A stretch of 64,000 nt of DNA from Desulfovibrio piger (GCF_951793255.1 NZ_OX636706.1:1199001-1263000); one strand, 5' to 3'; shown: positions 32,083 through 41,576, counted from the first letter of the stretch. Made by a program: numbers and translations. The notes: generated by a model not told the origin, from the sequence alone.

Positions 32083-32376
32083 ATGTTCACCGTGACTGTT
32101 GATGATGCCATGCTGGCCCGCCTGCGCGAGATGCTGGAAGACGAGGACGACGGTGTGCGCGTGCGCCTGCGTGAATACAAGCACGGCGGTGGCTGCCATG
32201 CCAAGTTCATCCTGGGCCTGGGCATGGACGAGCCCGACGAGGAAGAATACATCTGCATCGACATCGACGGTGTGCCCTTTGTGGCTGCCAGGGATTTTCT
32301 GGACAAGTACGGCAAACGCTTCAGCCTTGGCTACAACGCCAACCGCGAAGTGCTGCTGGAAGCTCTGGATGCCTAG
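32083..32376 (+). CDS. HesB/IscA-like protein, cysteine paralogue
   Basis: A 97-residue cytoplasmic HesB-like protein in tandem with the selenoprotein. Residues 30-60 (VRLREYKHGGGCHAKFILGL) contain Cys38 in the place of Sec; GMDEPDEEEYICIDIDGVPF and DFLDKYGKRFSLGYN follow the IscA pattern (DE..D...... G......D..S...L.G...D). The C-terminal CxC of classical IscA is absent. GAGGAGAAA before ATG 32083 is a good ribosome site. It is the last gene before a strong terminator, so the operon is GRE-activase-HesB(Sec)-HesB(Cys). A backup for selenium-poor conditions or a partner of the Sec form are both possible. Confidence 0.85.
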   Translation: MFTVTVDDAMLARLREMLEDEDDGVRVRLREYKHGGGCHAKFILGLGMDEPDEEEYICIDIDGVPFVAARDFLDKYGKRFSLGYNANREVLLEALDA

Positions 32377-32428
32377 CCTGACGACGCCGTCCTGACCTGG
32401 CGACTGCCGCCATCAGGGCGAATACGCG

Positions 32429-32461
32429 GGGAGCCTGTCCACCGGACAGGCTCCCTTTTTT
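32429..32461 (+). terminator. Terminator of the GRE operon
   Basis: GGGAGCCTGTCC pairs perfectly over 12 bp with GGACAGGCTCCC, loop ACC, followed by TTTTTT. Confidence 0.93.
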
Positions 32462-32890
32462 CATGCTTTTTTCCTCTTTCCCCTGTTGCCAAAAGGCCGC
32501 TCCCTCCCTAAGCATGGACTGCGCGGCCCGTGCTGCAGGCGTGCAGGGGCGGGCAGGGGAGGAGCCGTGGCGCGAAAGGCCCCGCAGGCAAGGCCAGCCT
32601 CGCGGGGAGCGATGCCGCATGGTGCGGCAGGCTGCCGCACGCTCGTGCCGCCCCCTGTGGAGCGGGAAGTCCCATGTGGCGCAGGCCCGGCGGCACAGGC
32701 CGTCTTGCTGCGGATGGACGGGGAAACGCTCCACGGCAGGTCCCTGGCGGGAGCGGTCATCACCGTACGGATGGAGGATGGCCTCGCCCGTGCGCTGTCG
32801 GCACGCCACCGGCTGTCCGCTGGCGGAGCGGCAAGCGGCTGAAGTTTGATTTCATCCACTGATGGGCGGCCGTGGCCGCAGGAGGGGCGT
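32462..32890. other. Gene-free GC-rich stretch before TauE-2
   Basis: All frames here are open by composition, but none has a ribosome site and conserved-looking protein together. I see no sigma-54 box and no clear sigma-70 promoter. Several short GGC/GCC inverted repeats are present. Confidence 0.5.
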
Positions 32891-33625
32891 ATGCCCGGGA
32901 TGACAGAGATCTGTGTGTTCCTCGCCTGGATCGCGGGCGGTTTCGTGTCCGGCGTCAGCGGCATCGGCGGCGCCATGGTGGCCTTTCCCTTCCTGGCCAT
33001 GCTCCTGCCGGTGCACGAAGCCATCGCCCTGACCTGCATCGTCAACATGGTCATGGACATCTGTCTGGCCAGCCTGCATTTCCGCTTCTGCCGCGTCAGC
33101 GCCCTGTGGCCCATGCTGCTGGCCTCGGTGCCCGGGTCCTTTGCCGGGCTCTACATCCTCCAGATCTGTTCCGGCCCCGTGCTGCAAGGCGCCGTGGGCC
33201 TGCTCCTGCTCTATTACGTCTACTGGCAGAAGACCTTCCGCGCCCGCGGTACCATCGCCCATCCCCGGGCGCTGGGCGCCGTGGCCGGTTTCGGCTCCGG
33301 CCTGCTGGGCACGGCCATCGCCTTCGACGGCCCGCCCGTGGGGGCCTACGGCCTGTGCATGGGCTGGGAACCGCGCGTGCTGCTGGGCACGCTGGGCGTC
33401 TTCTTCGTGCTGCGCGCCACCGTGACCCTGGTGCTGCAGGGCATGGCCGGTTTCTACACGCCCACGGTGCTCACCTGCGCCATGTACGGTGCGCCCGGCG
33501 TCATCCTGGGTACCTGCATCGCCTTCCCCGTGGTCAAGCACATCTCCCAGCAGGCCTTCCGCAAGGTGCTGCTCTGCGTCATCGCCGTGGCGGGCCTGGT
33601 CTGCCTGGTGCGGGCGCTGGGCTAG
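32891..33625 (+). CDS. TauE/SafE-like exporter, copy 2
   Basis: A 244-residue membrane protein, a close paralogue of 25624-26361: long blocks are identical or nearly so (GGFVSGVSGIGGAMVAFP, VPGSFAGLYILQICSG, MGWEPRV(F/L)LGTLGVFFV). Seven to eight helices in two repeats as in other TauE/SafE proteins. GGAGG before ATG 32891 decides the start over an upstream ATG at 32846. It follows the GRE operon after its terminator, so it probably has its own promoter. Two such exporters around one enzyme suggest that disposal of a toxic anion matters, or that each serves a different anion. Substrate inferred only from the family. Confidence 0.85.
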   Translation: MPGMTEICVFLAWIAGGFVSGVSGIGGAMVAFPFLAMLLPVHEAIALTCIVNMVMDICLASLHFRFCRVSALWPMLLASVPGSFAGLYILQICSGPVLQGAVGLLLLYYVYWQKTFRARGTIAHPRALGAVAGFGSGLLGTAIAFDGPPVGAYGLCMGWEPRVLLGTLGVFFVLRATVTLVLQGMAGFYTPTVLTCAMYGAPGVILGTCIAFPVVKHISQQAFRKVLLCVIAVAGLVCLVRALG

Positions 33626-33836
33626 GCGCTCCTGCACGGACACACGGCAGGTTCCCTTCCTTTGGGGCCTGCTGCCCAGCATCACGGGCTGGGCAAGCGC
33701 GGCGATGCGGCAAAGGGCCGGGGCTTGCGCAGCCCCAGGCCTCCTGCACTCCGCATTGCGGCCCGCCGTCAAAGCGGCTATCCTGCGAAAAGATGCGAAG
33801 AGCATCCTTTCCGCACTCCAGCAGTGAGGCCGCGTC

Positions 33837-35615
33837 ATGAATCCCGTCACCGACATCCTTGCCCGCGCCGTGGTCCCCGAGCATTCCGCGCCCTTCATGC
33901 AGGCCGTTTCCGGGGGCCGGGTGCTGATGGTGGATAACTTCGTCTTTTACGCCGCCGAAGACTGGCTCATGGCCATCGCCTACCCCTTGCGGGATGGCGG
34001 CGAGTACAGCCACCAGCGTTTCGAGGCCGCCTTGGCCGGGGCCCTGCACGAGACCGGGGCCACGGCCTGCTTTGCCGTGGGGCCCGACCTGCCGCCGCGT
34101 CTGGCGGACAATGTGCTGGAGCGGGACGAATTCTATACCCTTCCGGCCGATGCGCCCGTGCCGCCGCGTCTGCGTTCGCCCGTGCGCAAGGCCCGGGAAC
34201 GTCTGCGCATCGACGAGACGCGGGAGTTCGGTCCGCAGCATCGCCGCCTGTGGGCCGAGTTCATGGGCCGGGCCGTGCTGCGGGCCAACGTGCGCGAGCT
34301 CTTTGCCCGCACGCCGCAGATGCTGGCCGCCGAAGGCGCCGACGTGCGCCTGCTCAACGCCTGGGGCGGCGACCGGCTGGTGGCCTGTCTGGTGCTGGAT
34401 TACAGCACGCCCGCCTTCGTCAGCTATATCGTGGGCGCCCGTTCGCGCAGCCATCCCGTGCCCCATGCCGGGGACGCGCTCTTTGCCGTCATGCTGGAAA
34501 AGGCCCGTGCGGCGGGCTGTGATTTCGTCCAGCTGGGCCTGGGCGTCAACGAGGGCATCACCCGCTTCAAGCGCAAGTGGGGCGGAGCGCCGCAGCTTCC
34601 CTACGTCATGGCCCAGTGGCAGGAGCGGCCGCGTGCGGACGTGCATAAGGTGGTGCTGGACGAGCTCATGCAGGCTCTGGTGGAGCGCAGTGACGAGGGC
34701 CTTTCCAAGCGCCAGATACTGGACAGGCTGCCCGACCAGCGCCCCTTTGCCATGCTCTGGGAGCTGGAGAAGCAGGGCCGCCGCTCCTGGATCTGCGGCA
34801 CGGCGCATTTCTTCTGCTATTCCTTTGCCGACTCGTTCCGCCGCCTGTTCCGCAAGGTGGATACCGTCATCTTTGAAGGCCCGCTGGATGCCGAAAGTCT
34901 GGCGCAGGTGGAGGCCTGCGGCAAATCCCCCGATCCCGGGGCCGTGCCGCTGGACGCCCTGATGACCGAGGCCGAGATCCGGCGGCTGGAGCGCGTGGTC
35001 TGCGGCGTGCGCGGGCCGGTGGTGCGTTTTCTGAACATGGAGTGGGAGGACGCGCCGGACGTGCGGGAGCGCCTGCATACCACCCGGCACTGGTACGCCT
35101 TCTTCTCCCTCTGGACGGCCTTTCTGGAGCGGCAGGGCTGGCGCGATTCCGTGGATCTGGAAGCCTGGCATCTGGCCCGCGACATGGGCAAGACCGTGCT
35201 GGGCATGGAGACCATGGAAGAGCAGCTCCATTCCCTGGAAGTGGTGCCCGTGCCGCGCGTGCTGGATTTCTTCCGCCACTGCGGCCAGTGGCGCTCCTAC
35301 ATGAAGCGCAATATCTACCACTACTTGCGTGGCGAGCTGGAACCCATGATGGGCACCAGCACGGAATTCCCCACGCGCACGCAGCAGGTCATCGACTTCC
35401 GTGACCAGCGCTTCCGCGAGCGCATGCGGCCCTTCATCGAAAAGGGCGGGGTCGCGGTCTTCGTGGGCGCGGCCCACATGCTGCGCCTGCGCCGCATGCT
35501 CACCGAGGACGGTTTCACCGTGCGGCAGGTGCGGCCCACCTGGATCCACAGGATGCGCGCCCGCCTGCGCGGCGAGGACGATCTTTACCGCATCCCCGCT
35601 GACGGGGATCGCTGA
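33837..35615 (+). CDS. GNAT-like domain fused to TraB/GumN-family domain
   Basis: A 592-residue two-domain protein. Residues about 80-260 resemble a FemAB/GNAT-like acyltransferase (LGLGVNEGITRFKRKWGG is the acyl-CoA-site-like end). Residues about 300-580 are a TraB/PrgY/GumN domain: ICGTAHFFCYSFADSFRRLF (GxxH motif), VIFEGPLD, GKTVLGMETMEEQLHSLE and VAVFVGAAHMLRLRRML (second GxxH). TraB-type proteins are metallopeptidase-like and act on peptides or signals, but most are uncharacterised. No signal peptide, so cytoplasmic. The next two genes, a GNAT paralogue and a radical SAM protein, follow on the same strand. The fusion is unusual; function unknown. Confidence 0.72.
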   Translation: MNPVTDILARAVVPEHSAPFMQAVSGGRVLMVDNFVFYAAEDWLMAIAYPLRDGGEYSHQRFEAALAGALHETGATACFAVGPDLPPRLADNVLERDEFYTLPADAPVPPRLRSPVRKARERLRIDETREFGPQHRRLWAEFMGRAVLRANVRELFARTPQMLAAEGADVRLLNAWGGDRLVACLVLDYSTPAFVSYIVGARSRSHPVPHAGDALFAVMLEKARAAGCDFVQLGLGVNEGITRFKRKWGGAPQLPYVMAQWQERPRADVHKVVLDELMQALVERSDEGLSKRQILDRLPDQRPFAMLWELEKQGRRSWICGTAHFFCYSFADSFRRLFRKVDTVIFEGPLDAESLAQVEACGKSPDPGAVPLDALMTEAEIRRLERVVCGVRGPVVRFLNMEWEDAPDVRERLHTTRHWYAFFSLWTAFLERQGWRDSVDLEAWHLARDMGKTVLGMETMEEQLHSLEVVPVPRVLDFFRHCGQWRSYMKRNIYHYLRGELEPMMGTSTEFPTRTQQVIDFRDQRFRERMRPFIEKGGVAVFVGAAHMLRLRRMLTEDGFTVRQVRPTWIHRMRARLRGEDDLYRIPADGDR

Positions 35616-35692
35616 CAGCCGGGGGCGTCCCGCCGGTCCGTATCCCGTTGGGGACAGGCGTGGCCCGGGCGCTCCGCCACAAGGAGACCATC

Positions 35693-36697
35693 ATGTTTTC
35701 ACAGGGATTGCAGCATTTCACGGCCGAGGCCGTGGTCCCGGAACAGCTGCTGCACTATGTGACGGCCGTGGCCGGTTCCCGGCCGCTGGCCTGCGCCGGT
35801 TTTCCCGCCTATCTTCTGGAAGGGCATCTGGTGCTGGTGGCCTACGACGCGGCCATGCTGGAGACCTTTGCCGGAGGGCCGGATCTGGAAGCGGCCGCCG
35901 CCAGAGTGAAGGAGGCCACGGATGCCGCCGCCCGTCTGGAGGCCGTGAGCGTGCGCCAGAGCGCCGAGGCCGCCACGGCGGAGGGCGTGCAGCTGCGTGT
36001 GGATGCCGCTGTGGATGCGGCCCTTGCCCTGCCGGAGGTGCGCCAGATCACCGTCCTGGCCCCGGTGCGCCCCACGCGTGCCCCGCAGGATGCCGGCACG
36101 GGCACGCCGGATGCCTACTGGGATCTTGAGCTGCCCCTGCTGCGCGAGGACGGCTCCCTGCCGTGGCAGAAGCTGCGCAACATGGAGCGCCGCGCCCTGC
36201 GCGAGGTAGAGGTAGTGCGCGAGGCCTGGCAGCCGGATCACGCCGCGCTGGTGCAGGACTTTTTGCGCCGCAAGCCTTTCGAACCCGGCACGGTGCACAT
36301 CTTCAGTCATCTGGAAAGCTATGTGGGCTCCCATCCCGACGTGCAGCTCTGGGCCGCCCGCCACCGGGAGGACAACAGCCTTCAGGCCTTTGCCGTGGGT
36401 GATTACGCCTCCCTGACCACGGCTTTCTACATGTTCGCCTTCCGGCGGCAGGGGGCCGTGCCCGGCTGCGCCGACGCCCTGCTGGCCGGGCTGGTCAGCG
36501 AGGCCGAGGCCCGCGGGCATATGCGTTTCTGTCTGGGGCTGGGCATCGATCCCGGCATCCGCTTCTTCAAGCGCAAGTGGCATGCCCGTCCGGCGCTGCC
36601 TTGTCTGGAGACCGGCTGGAGCACCCGCGCCACCACCTCGGGCGGCGGCTGGTTTGCCCGCCTGCGCCGCCTGCTGGGCGGAGAGGAGGCCGCATGA
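35693..36697 (+). CDS. GNAT-like protein, paralogue of the upstream N-terminal domain
   Basis: A 334-residue protein similar to the N-terminal part of 33837-35615: both start with an AVVPE(H/Q) segment, and both end the domain with LGLG(V/I)(N/D)xGIxxFKRKW. It lacks the TraB domain and ends in a short basic tail. The start at 35693 follows AAGGAG by 6 bp. Its stop overlaps the start of the radical SAM gene as ATGA, so the two are translationally coupled. The Ala/Arg-rich region of residues 65-140 is poorly conserved. Acyl or aminoacyl transfer is suggested by the fold, with no substrate visible. Confidence 0.68.
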   Translation: MFSQGLQHFTAEAVVPEQLLHYVTAVAGSRPLACAGFPAYLLEGHLVLVAYDAAMLETFAGGPDLEAAAARVKEATDAAARLEAVSVRQSAEAATAEGVQLRVDAAVDAALALPEVRQITVLAPVRPTRAPQDAGTGTPDAYWDLELPLLREDGSLPWQKLRNMERRALREVEVVREAWQPDHAALVQDFLRRKPFEPGTVHIFSHLESYVGSHPDVQLWAARHREDNSLQAFAVGDYASLTTAFYMFAFRRQGAVPGCADALLAGLVSEAEARGHMRFCLGLGIDPGIRFFKRKWHARPALPCLETGWSTRATTSGGGWFARLRRLLGGEEAA

Positions 36698-37764
36698 GCA
36701 CGCCCGATCCCCTGAGCCCCAAGGCCCTGCCCGGGCCGGGACTGCGCCAGTGGCTGCGCGAGGCCTTCACCGGGCGGCCCACGCCCCTGCTTTGCATGCA
36801 GGTGGAGGTCTCGTCCGTTTGCGCCTGCCGCTGCACCTACTGCCCGCACACCACCAAAAAAGACGTTTGGCAGTCGCGCCTCATGAGCGCCGAGACCTTC
36901 GCCGCCCTTTGGCCGCTCATGCGCCAGTGCGGCCGCGTCCATCTGCAGGGCTGGGGCGAGCCCTTCCTGCATCCCCGCTTCATGGATTTCGTCAGCGTGG
37001 CCCGGCGGGCGGGCTGTGCCGTGTCCACCACCACCTGCGGCCAGCACATGGACGAGTCCCTGGCCGCCGCCATCGTGGACAGCGGCATGGACGTGGTGGC
37101 CTTTTCCCTGGCCGGTACCGACGAGGCCAGCAACGCCAGCCGCCAGGGCATCCCTTTCAGCCGGGTCTGCGAGGCCATCCGCTGCCTGCAGGAGGTGCAC
37201 CGCAAAAAGCAGGGCGTCCATCTGGAAGTGCATCTGGCCTATCTGCTCCTGCCTTCGCAGCTGGAAGCCGTGAAGCGTCTGCCCGAACTCATGGAAGAGC
37301 TGGACGTGCACTGTGCGGTGGTCAGCACCATGGATTACATCGCTTCGCCGGAGCTGGCCGTGGAGGCCTACAGCCCCGAAGAGGCGGACAAGGTGGCCGC
37401 AGCGTCCGCCGTGCTGGCGCCTGTGGCGGCCCGGGTGCGCCAGAGCGGCCGGGAGCTGTGGTACGCCCTGCCTGATCCCGAGGCCGTGGGCCGCGTGCGC
37501 AACGGCTGCCGGGAAAACGTGGACCGCACCATCTATGTGGACACGCAGGGCAATCTTTCGCCCTGTGTGTACGTCAACCTGCCCACCAGCGAGGATGACC
37601 CCAAGCGGCGTATCTTCGCCCGCGCCGAATACGGCCGCCCCGCCGGGGAGCTGGCCGAGCTGTGGCGCACCAGGGGCTTCAGGGATTTCCGCGCCGCTCT
37701 GGCAGGGCCCTGGCCCGACCTGCCCTGTGCGGGCTGCTCCAAGCGTTTCGAGAAGATCTGGTAG
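36694..37764 (+). CDS. Radical SAM protein with SPASM-like C-terminal cysteines
   Basis: A 356-residue enzyme. The radical SAM cluster is C43-x3-C47-x2-C50 in SVCACRCTYCPHT; LQGWGEPFLHP is the GGE-like SAM motif. The C terminus has NGCREN, LSPCVYV and PCAGCSKRF, a set of Cys that can hold an extra Fe-S cluster as in SPASM/twitch proteins that modify peptides. It overlaps the preceding GNAT gene by 4 bp (ATGA). I see no small precursor peptide gene next to it, so a RiPP role is not supported by context, but a peptide or cofactor modification together with two GNAT proteins and a TraB domain is a fair hypothesis. A terminator-like hairpin follows at 37795-37830. Confidence 0.8.
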   Translation: MSTPDPLSPKALPGPGLRQWLREAFTGRPTPLLCMQVEVSSVCACRCTYCPHTTKKDVWQSRLMSAETFAALWPLMRQCGRVHLQGWGEPFLHPRFMDFVSVARRAGCAVSTTTCGQHMDESLAAAIVDSGMDVVAFSLAGTDEASNASRQGIPFSRVCEAIRCLQEVHRKKQGVHLEVHLAYLLLPSQLEAVKRLPELMEELDVHCAVVSTMDYIASPELAVEAYSPEEADKVAAASAVLAPVAARVRQSGRELWYALPDPEAVGRVRNGCRENVDRTIYVDTQGNLSPCVYVNLPTSEDDPKRRIFARAEYGRPAGELAELWRTRGFRDFRAALAGPWPDLPCAGCSKRFEKIW

Positions 37765-37769
37765 GGCTG

Positions 37770-38295
37770 GTGGAAGTTTTGGGATGAGGGGGGAAGGGAA
37801 ACCTTTTTGGAAAAAGGTTTCCCTTCCCCCCTCAAGCTCCCCCCATCCTTTCCAAAAACTTTTATTGGGGAGGATGACAGGGCAGGGGACATTGATGGCT
37901 TTTCGCTGGCTGACGGTCCCCTCCGTTGTTCGTGCGGGAGAGGTTGCGGCACGGGAGACGGATGCAAGACCGGGCACAGGAGGATTTCCTGCTCCCGGTC
38001 TTTTTTTCTGCGGGCTTCAGGCTGTCGCGCGCCACGATGCGAGGCGGGAAACCATGAGCCTTGGAGATGGTTTCGATTCTTGGTCGGCAGACGGGGGCGT
38101 GTCCGTGAGTCTTTGATGGAAAACGGATTCCCCTGATGCCGGACGGACGCTGGCTGCGCACCATATGCCTTGTGCTTCATTTGCCTGGGGCAGTGATACG
38201 TCATCGTCTCCGTCCGGTCAGAGCAAAAGTTTTTTCGGGCTGGGGAGAGCACGCGAGCGGAGGGGGGGACCCCGAAAGGCCCCTCTCCCTCGCGC
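37770..38295 (+). repeat. Left copy of a ~500-bp diverged direct repeat
   Basis: This stretch and 41577-42120 share the same order of blocks: GGGAAGGGAAACCTTTTTGG hairpin, ATCCTTTCCAAAAACTTTTA, GGCAGGGGACATTG-like, CCGTTGTTCGTGCGGGAGAG, a CTCCCGGTC/GACC terminator with T-run, GGATTCCCCTGATGCCGGAC, GGTCAGAGCAAAAGTTTTTT and a final GA-rich hairpin. No protein-coding frame is shared. The copies flank the autotransporter. Several terminators are inside; the rest of this 750-bp intergenic region (38300-38518) is AT-rich and holds the autotransporter promoter area (TATAAT near 38467). Confidence 0.85.
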
Positions 38296-38518
38296 TTTTT
38301 GCTGTCTGGAAGGCAGAAAAGATATGTCCTGTCGGTAGATTTTGCCCATTTACCCTTGTCCATCAAGATTATTGCACTCGCAACTATTTGTAATATTATG
38401 AAATATTAGAAAATAAAGTTGATAAAAATATATAATTTTATCTAAACAAAAACGAAATTCATTTTCTATAATACCATGATGATAGGGAGCAGTGGGGCGG
38501 CTCAAAAAAGGAGGAAAC

Positions 38519-41500
38519 ATGAAAGAGACCCAAGGTGCACTGAGCATGCTGCTGCGCCGCTACCGTCTGATCCTGGGCAAATGCCGGTTGCGAAACGCAC
38601 TGGCAGGGCTGCTGTTGGGGGCTGTCCTGCTGGCTCCCGCCGTTTCGCCGGCCGACAGCGGCGGCAAGGTCGGCCGCCCCGGATATCCTGAGGGCAGCCA
38701 TTACACGGGCACCACGGATGGCGCTTCCGGTCCGTACACGGCGGACAAGGGGCATGTCATCATCTCCAACCAGGCAGGGGATCTGGACGCCAAGTCGTTT
38801 TACGGTGGCCATGCTGACGGCAAGGGCGATGTGACGGACAACAAGGTCGAGATGCGGGGCGAGAGATCCCGGGCTGCCAATATCTACGGCGGCCTTACGG
38901 AAAACGGGCAGGCATCCGGCAACAGGGTGAGCGTGGAAAATGGCCGTATCGGCGGTGTCTGGGCCGGTGGCCGCATCTACGCAGGCTTCAGTGAGGCCGG
39001 TAACGCGCGTGACAATACGCTGGAGATCCGCAACGGCTACATCGAGGGCTCCCACACCGAGGTGTCTGCCGGGTATGCGGTAAAAGGCGACAGCACGGGC
39101 AACGGGCTCACCATCAGCGGCGGCAGCATCAGCCGCACGAGCGCTGACCATTTCGTCAGTGCCGGTTTCAGCCATGAAGGCAACGCGCGGGACAATACCC
39201 TGACCGTCACCGGCGGAGAGCTGGGAACAGAAGCCTACGGCGGCTACGTCCGGACCGGGACCGGCGAGGCCTCGGACAACCGGGTGGAATTCTCCGGCAG
39301 TACCAGTGCCGTGACCAAGTTGACCGCAGGCTGGAGCGGCGGAGCCGACGCCCGCGGGAACAGTCTCGTCATGAGCAGCGGTACCGTCAGGGAGTCCCTG
39401 ACCGGCGGAGATTCCCTGACCGGCCTCGCTTCCGGCAACAAGATAGAGATACACGGCGGCGAAGTGGGCAAACACGTCTATGCCGGTCACACCGATCGCG
39501 GCGGCGCTTCTGCCAACGAGCTGCTCATCGATGGCGGCACCATAGCCGGCAGTGCCTATGGCAGCTTTATCGCAGACAACAGCTCCCGGACGGCGGAGGG
39601 CAGCAAAATCAGCTTCGGCGGGACAGCCACTGCAGAGTTCCTGGTCGGTGGCTACAGTGCCCGGGGAGATGCCGTCGGCAATGAGGTGACGGTCAGCGGC
39701 GGTACGGTCCGCATGAATGTCATGGGCGGCGAGAGCCGCAGCGCGGCGGCCCGCAATAATACTGTCCGGGTCACGGGCGAAACCATCGGTACCGAGAGTG
39801 ACGAGGGCTTCGTCCACGGCGGTTACAGCAACACGGGCAGTGCCGACAACAATACCGTCATCATCGAGGGCGGGAACCTGCGCAGCGTCATGGGCGGTTA
39901 CGTGGAAAGCGGCGCCGGTTCGGTAAACGGCAATACCGTACTGTTCGGCGGCGGCAGCATCAGCGGCGCCGATGAAGGCCTGTACGGCGGTTACACGGAC
40001 CAGGGCGATGCCAACGGCAACACGGTCCTCATCAGCGGCGGTACGCCCGGCAACGAGGTCTGCGGCGGTTTCGTCTGGACGGGCACGGGCAGTGCCACCG
40101 GCAATACCGTCATCCTCGAAGGGGCTCCCGACCTGGGCGGCACCCGCCTGTACGGCGGCGCCACGGGGAACGGCCACGGGGACATGCGCACCGGCAATAC
40201 TCTGGAGATCCGGACTTCGGGCCTGAAGGCCGTCAACGTGGGCAACTTTGCCAATTACCGCTTCATCCTGCCGGAAAAGACCACTGCCGGCACGACCGTC
40301 CTGACCCTCACGGATGCCAAGGGCACGGACATCAGCAACAGTTCTGTGGGTGTTGCCGTGGCCGGGGGCAAGCCTCTGCTCCGCAAAGGGGACAGCGTCA
40401 CCCTGCTGGCCAATGAGCATGGCCTGAAGGCCGAAGGCATGACCCAGCAGCGCCTTAGCGGACAGCAGGGGTCTTCGTGGTCTATGACTTCGATCTGAAG
40501 ACCACGGATACCTCGTTGATGGCCACCGTGACCGATAGCGTGCAGCCCCGCGGCCGGGAGGGCGGGCCGTCCGGCGATACGGGGGCCCGTCTGGCGCCGC
40601 AGGCCAAGGCACCGCTGGAAGGCGTGCTGGCCAACGTGGCCCTGGGCAACATCGGCGCCGACCTCGTGGCCGGGCAGGGCATCGACCAGGCCCGCTCTGC
40701 CGCCGTCGCCAGGGGAGAAGGCTCGGCCTGGGGCATCGCCCCCTTTGCCGCCGTCACCGGCACGCGTTCGCGCTATCAGACCGGCTCGCATGTCGATCTG
40801 AGTGGCGTTGCCTTCATGACCGGCTTTGCCAAGCGGGTGGAGACGTCCATGATGGGCATCCTGGCGGGCGTCTTCTTCGAAGCGGGCTTTGCCCGTATGG
40901 ACACACACAACAGTTTCTCCAGCGGTCCTTCCGTGGACGGCGATGGCCGGAGCAGCTACTACGGCGGCGGTCTGCTGGCCCGTCTGGACCTGAAGGAAGA
41001 CCTGCTCAAGGGCCTGTATCTGGAAGGTTCCTTCCGTTACGGCCGCCTCAACAGCCAGTGGCAGAGCGATGACCTGCATGATGCCGTCAGTGGTCGTAAG
41101 GCCGAGTATGACCTTTCTACGCCGTACTACGGCCTGCACGCCGGACTGGGCTATGTGTGGGAGCTGACCGAAAGTCTGACTCTGGATGTCTACGGCAAAT
41201 ACTTCTGGACCCATACCGAAGGCCAGTCCACCCATATCGTGGACGACCCCTGATCGTTCGACGGCGTGGATTCGCAGCGCCTGCGTCTGGGAGCGCGGCT
41301 GGGCCATGAATTCTGCCGACAGGTGACCGGCTATGCCGGGGCGGCCTGGGAACACGAGTTCAACGGCAAGGCCCGCGCCACCACCTACGGCCTTGAGGCC
41401 CCCGCGCCCAGCCTGAAGGGCGACAGCGGTCTGCTGGAAGCCGGTCTGACCCTCACGCCCGTGGAAGGTTCCGGCCTGAGCCTGGACTTCGGCGTCCAGG

Positions 41501-41559
41501 GGCACACCGGCGTGCGGCAGGGCGTCAGCGGCACGGCCCTGGTACGTTATGAGTTCTAG
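38519..41559 (+). pseudogene. Autotransporter (beta-helix passenger, beta-barrel), frameshifted and with a stop
   Basis: AAGGAGG precedes ATG 38519. An extended signal peptide (basic, then LAGLLLGAVLLAPAVSPA) exports the protein; residues about 50-600 are repeats of a GG-Y/A-G...A.-N-x-V motif typical of a parallel beta-helix; the rest is an autotransporter beta-barrel (WGIAPFAAVTGTRSRY to the terminal LVRYEF). The frame is broken twice. At the G4 run before 40470 a -1 shift is needed to pass from ...RLSGQQG to VFVVYDFDLKT, and a TGA at 41251-41253 splits the barrel (VDDP / SFDGVDSQ). As written, the products end at 40498, 41253 and 41559. Decay, phase variation at the short G run, or sequence errors are possible. 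Direct repeats of about 500 bp flank it. Confidence 0.82.
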
Positions 41560-41576
41560 GCCCGCGGACAAGATGT

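Noticed and set aside
32463-32849. A 128-residue plus-strand frame before TauE-2
   Set aside because: Arg/Ala/Gly-rich in all frames, no ribosome site and no motif; it begins inside the T-run of a terminator.
36694-37764. A RiPP biosynthetic cluster
   Set aside because: The radical SAM enzyme has SPASM-like Cys, but there is no precursor-like small gene, leader peptidase or exporter beside it.
41251-41253. TGA in the autotransporter barrel as a second selenocysteine codon
   Set aside because: No Cys is expected there in autotransporter barrels, no hairpin of SECIS type follows, and the gene already carries a frameshift upstream, so decay or an error is simpler.
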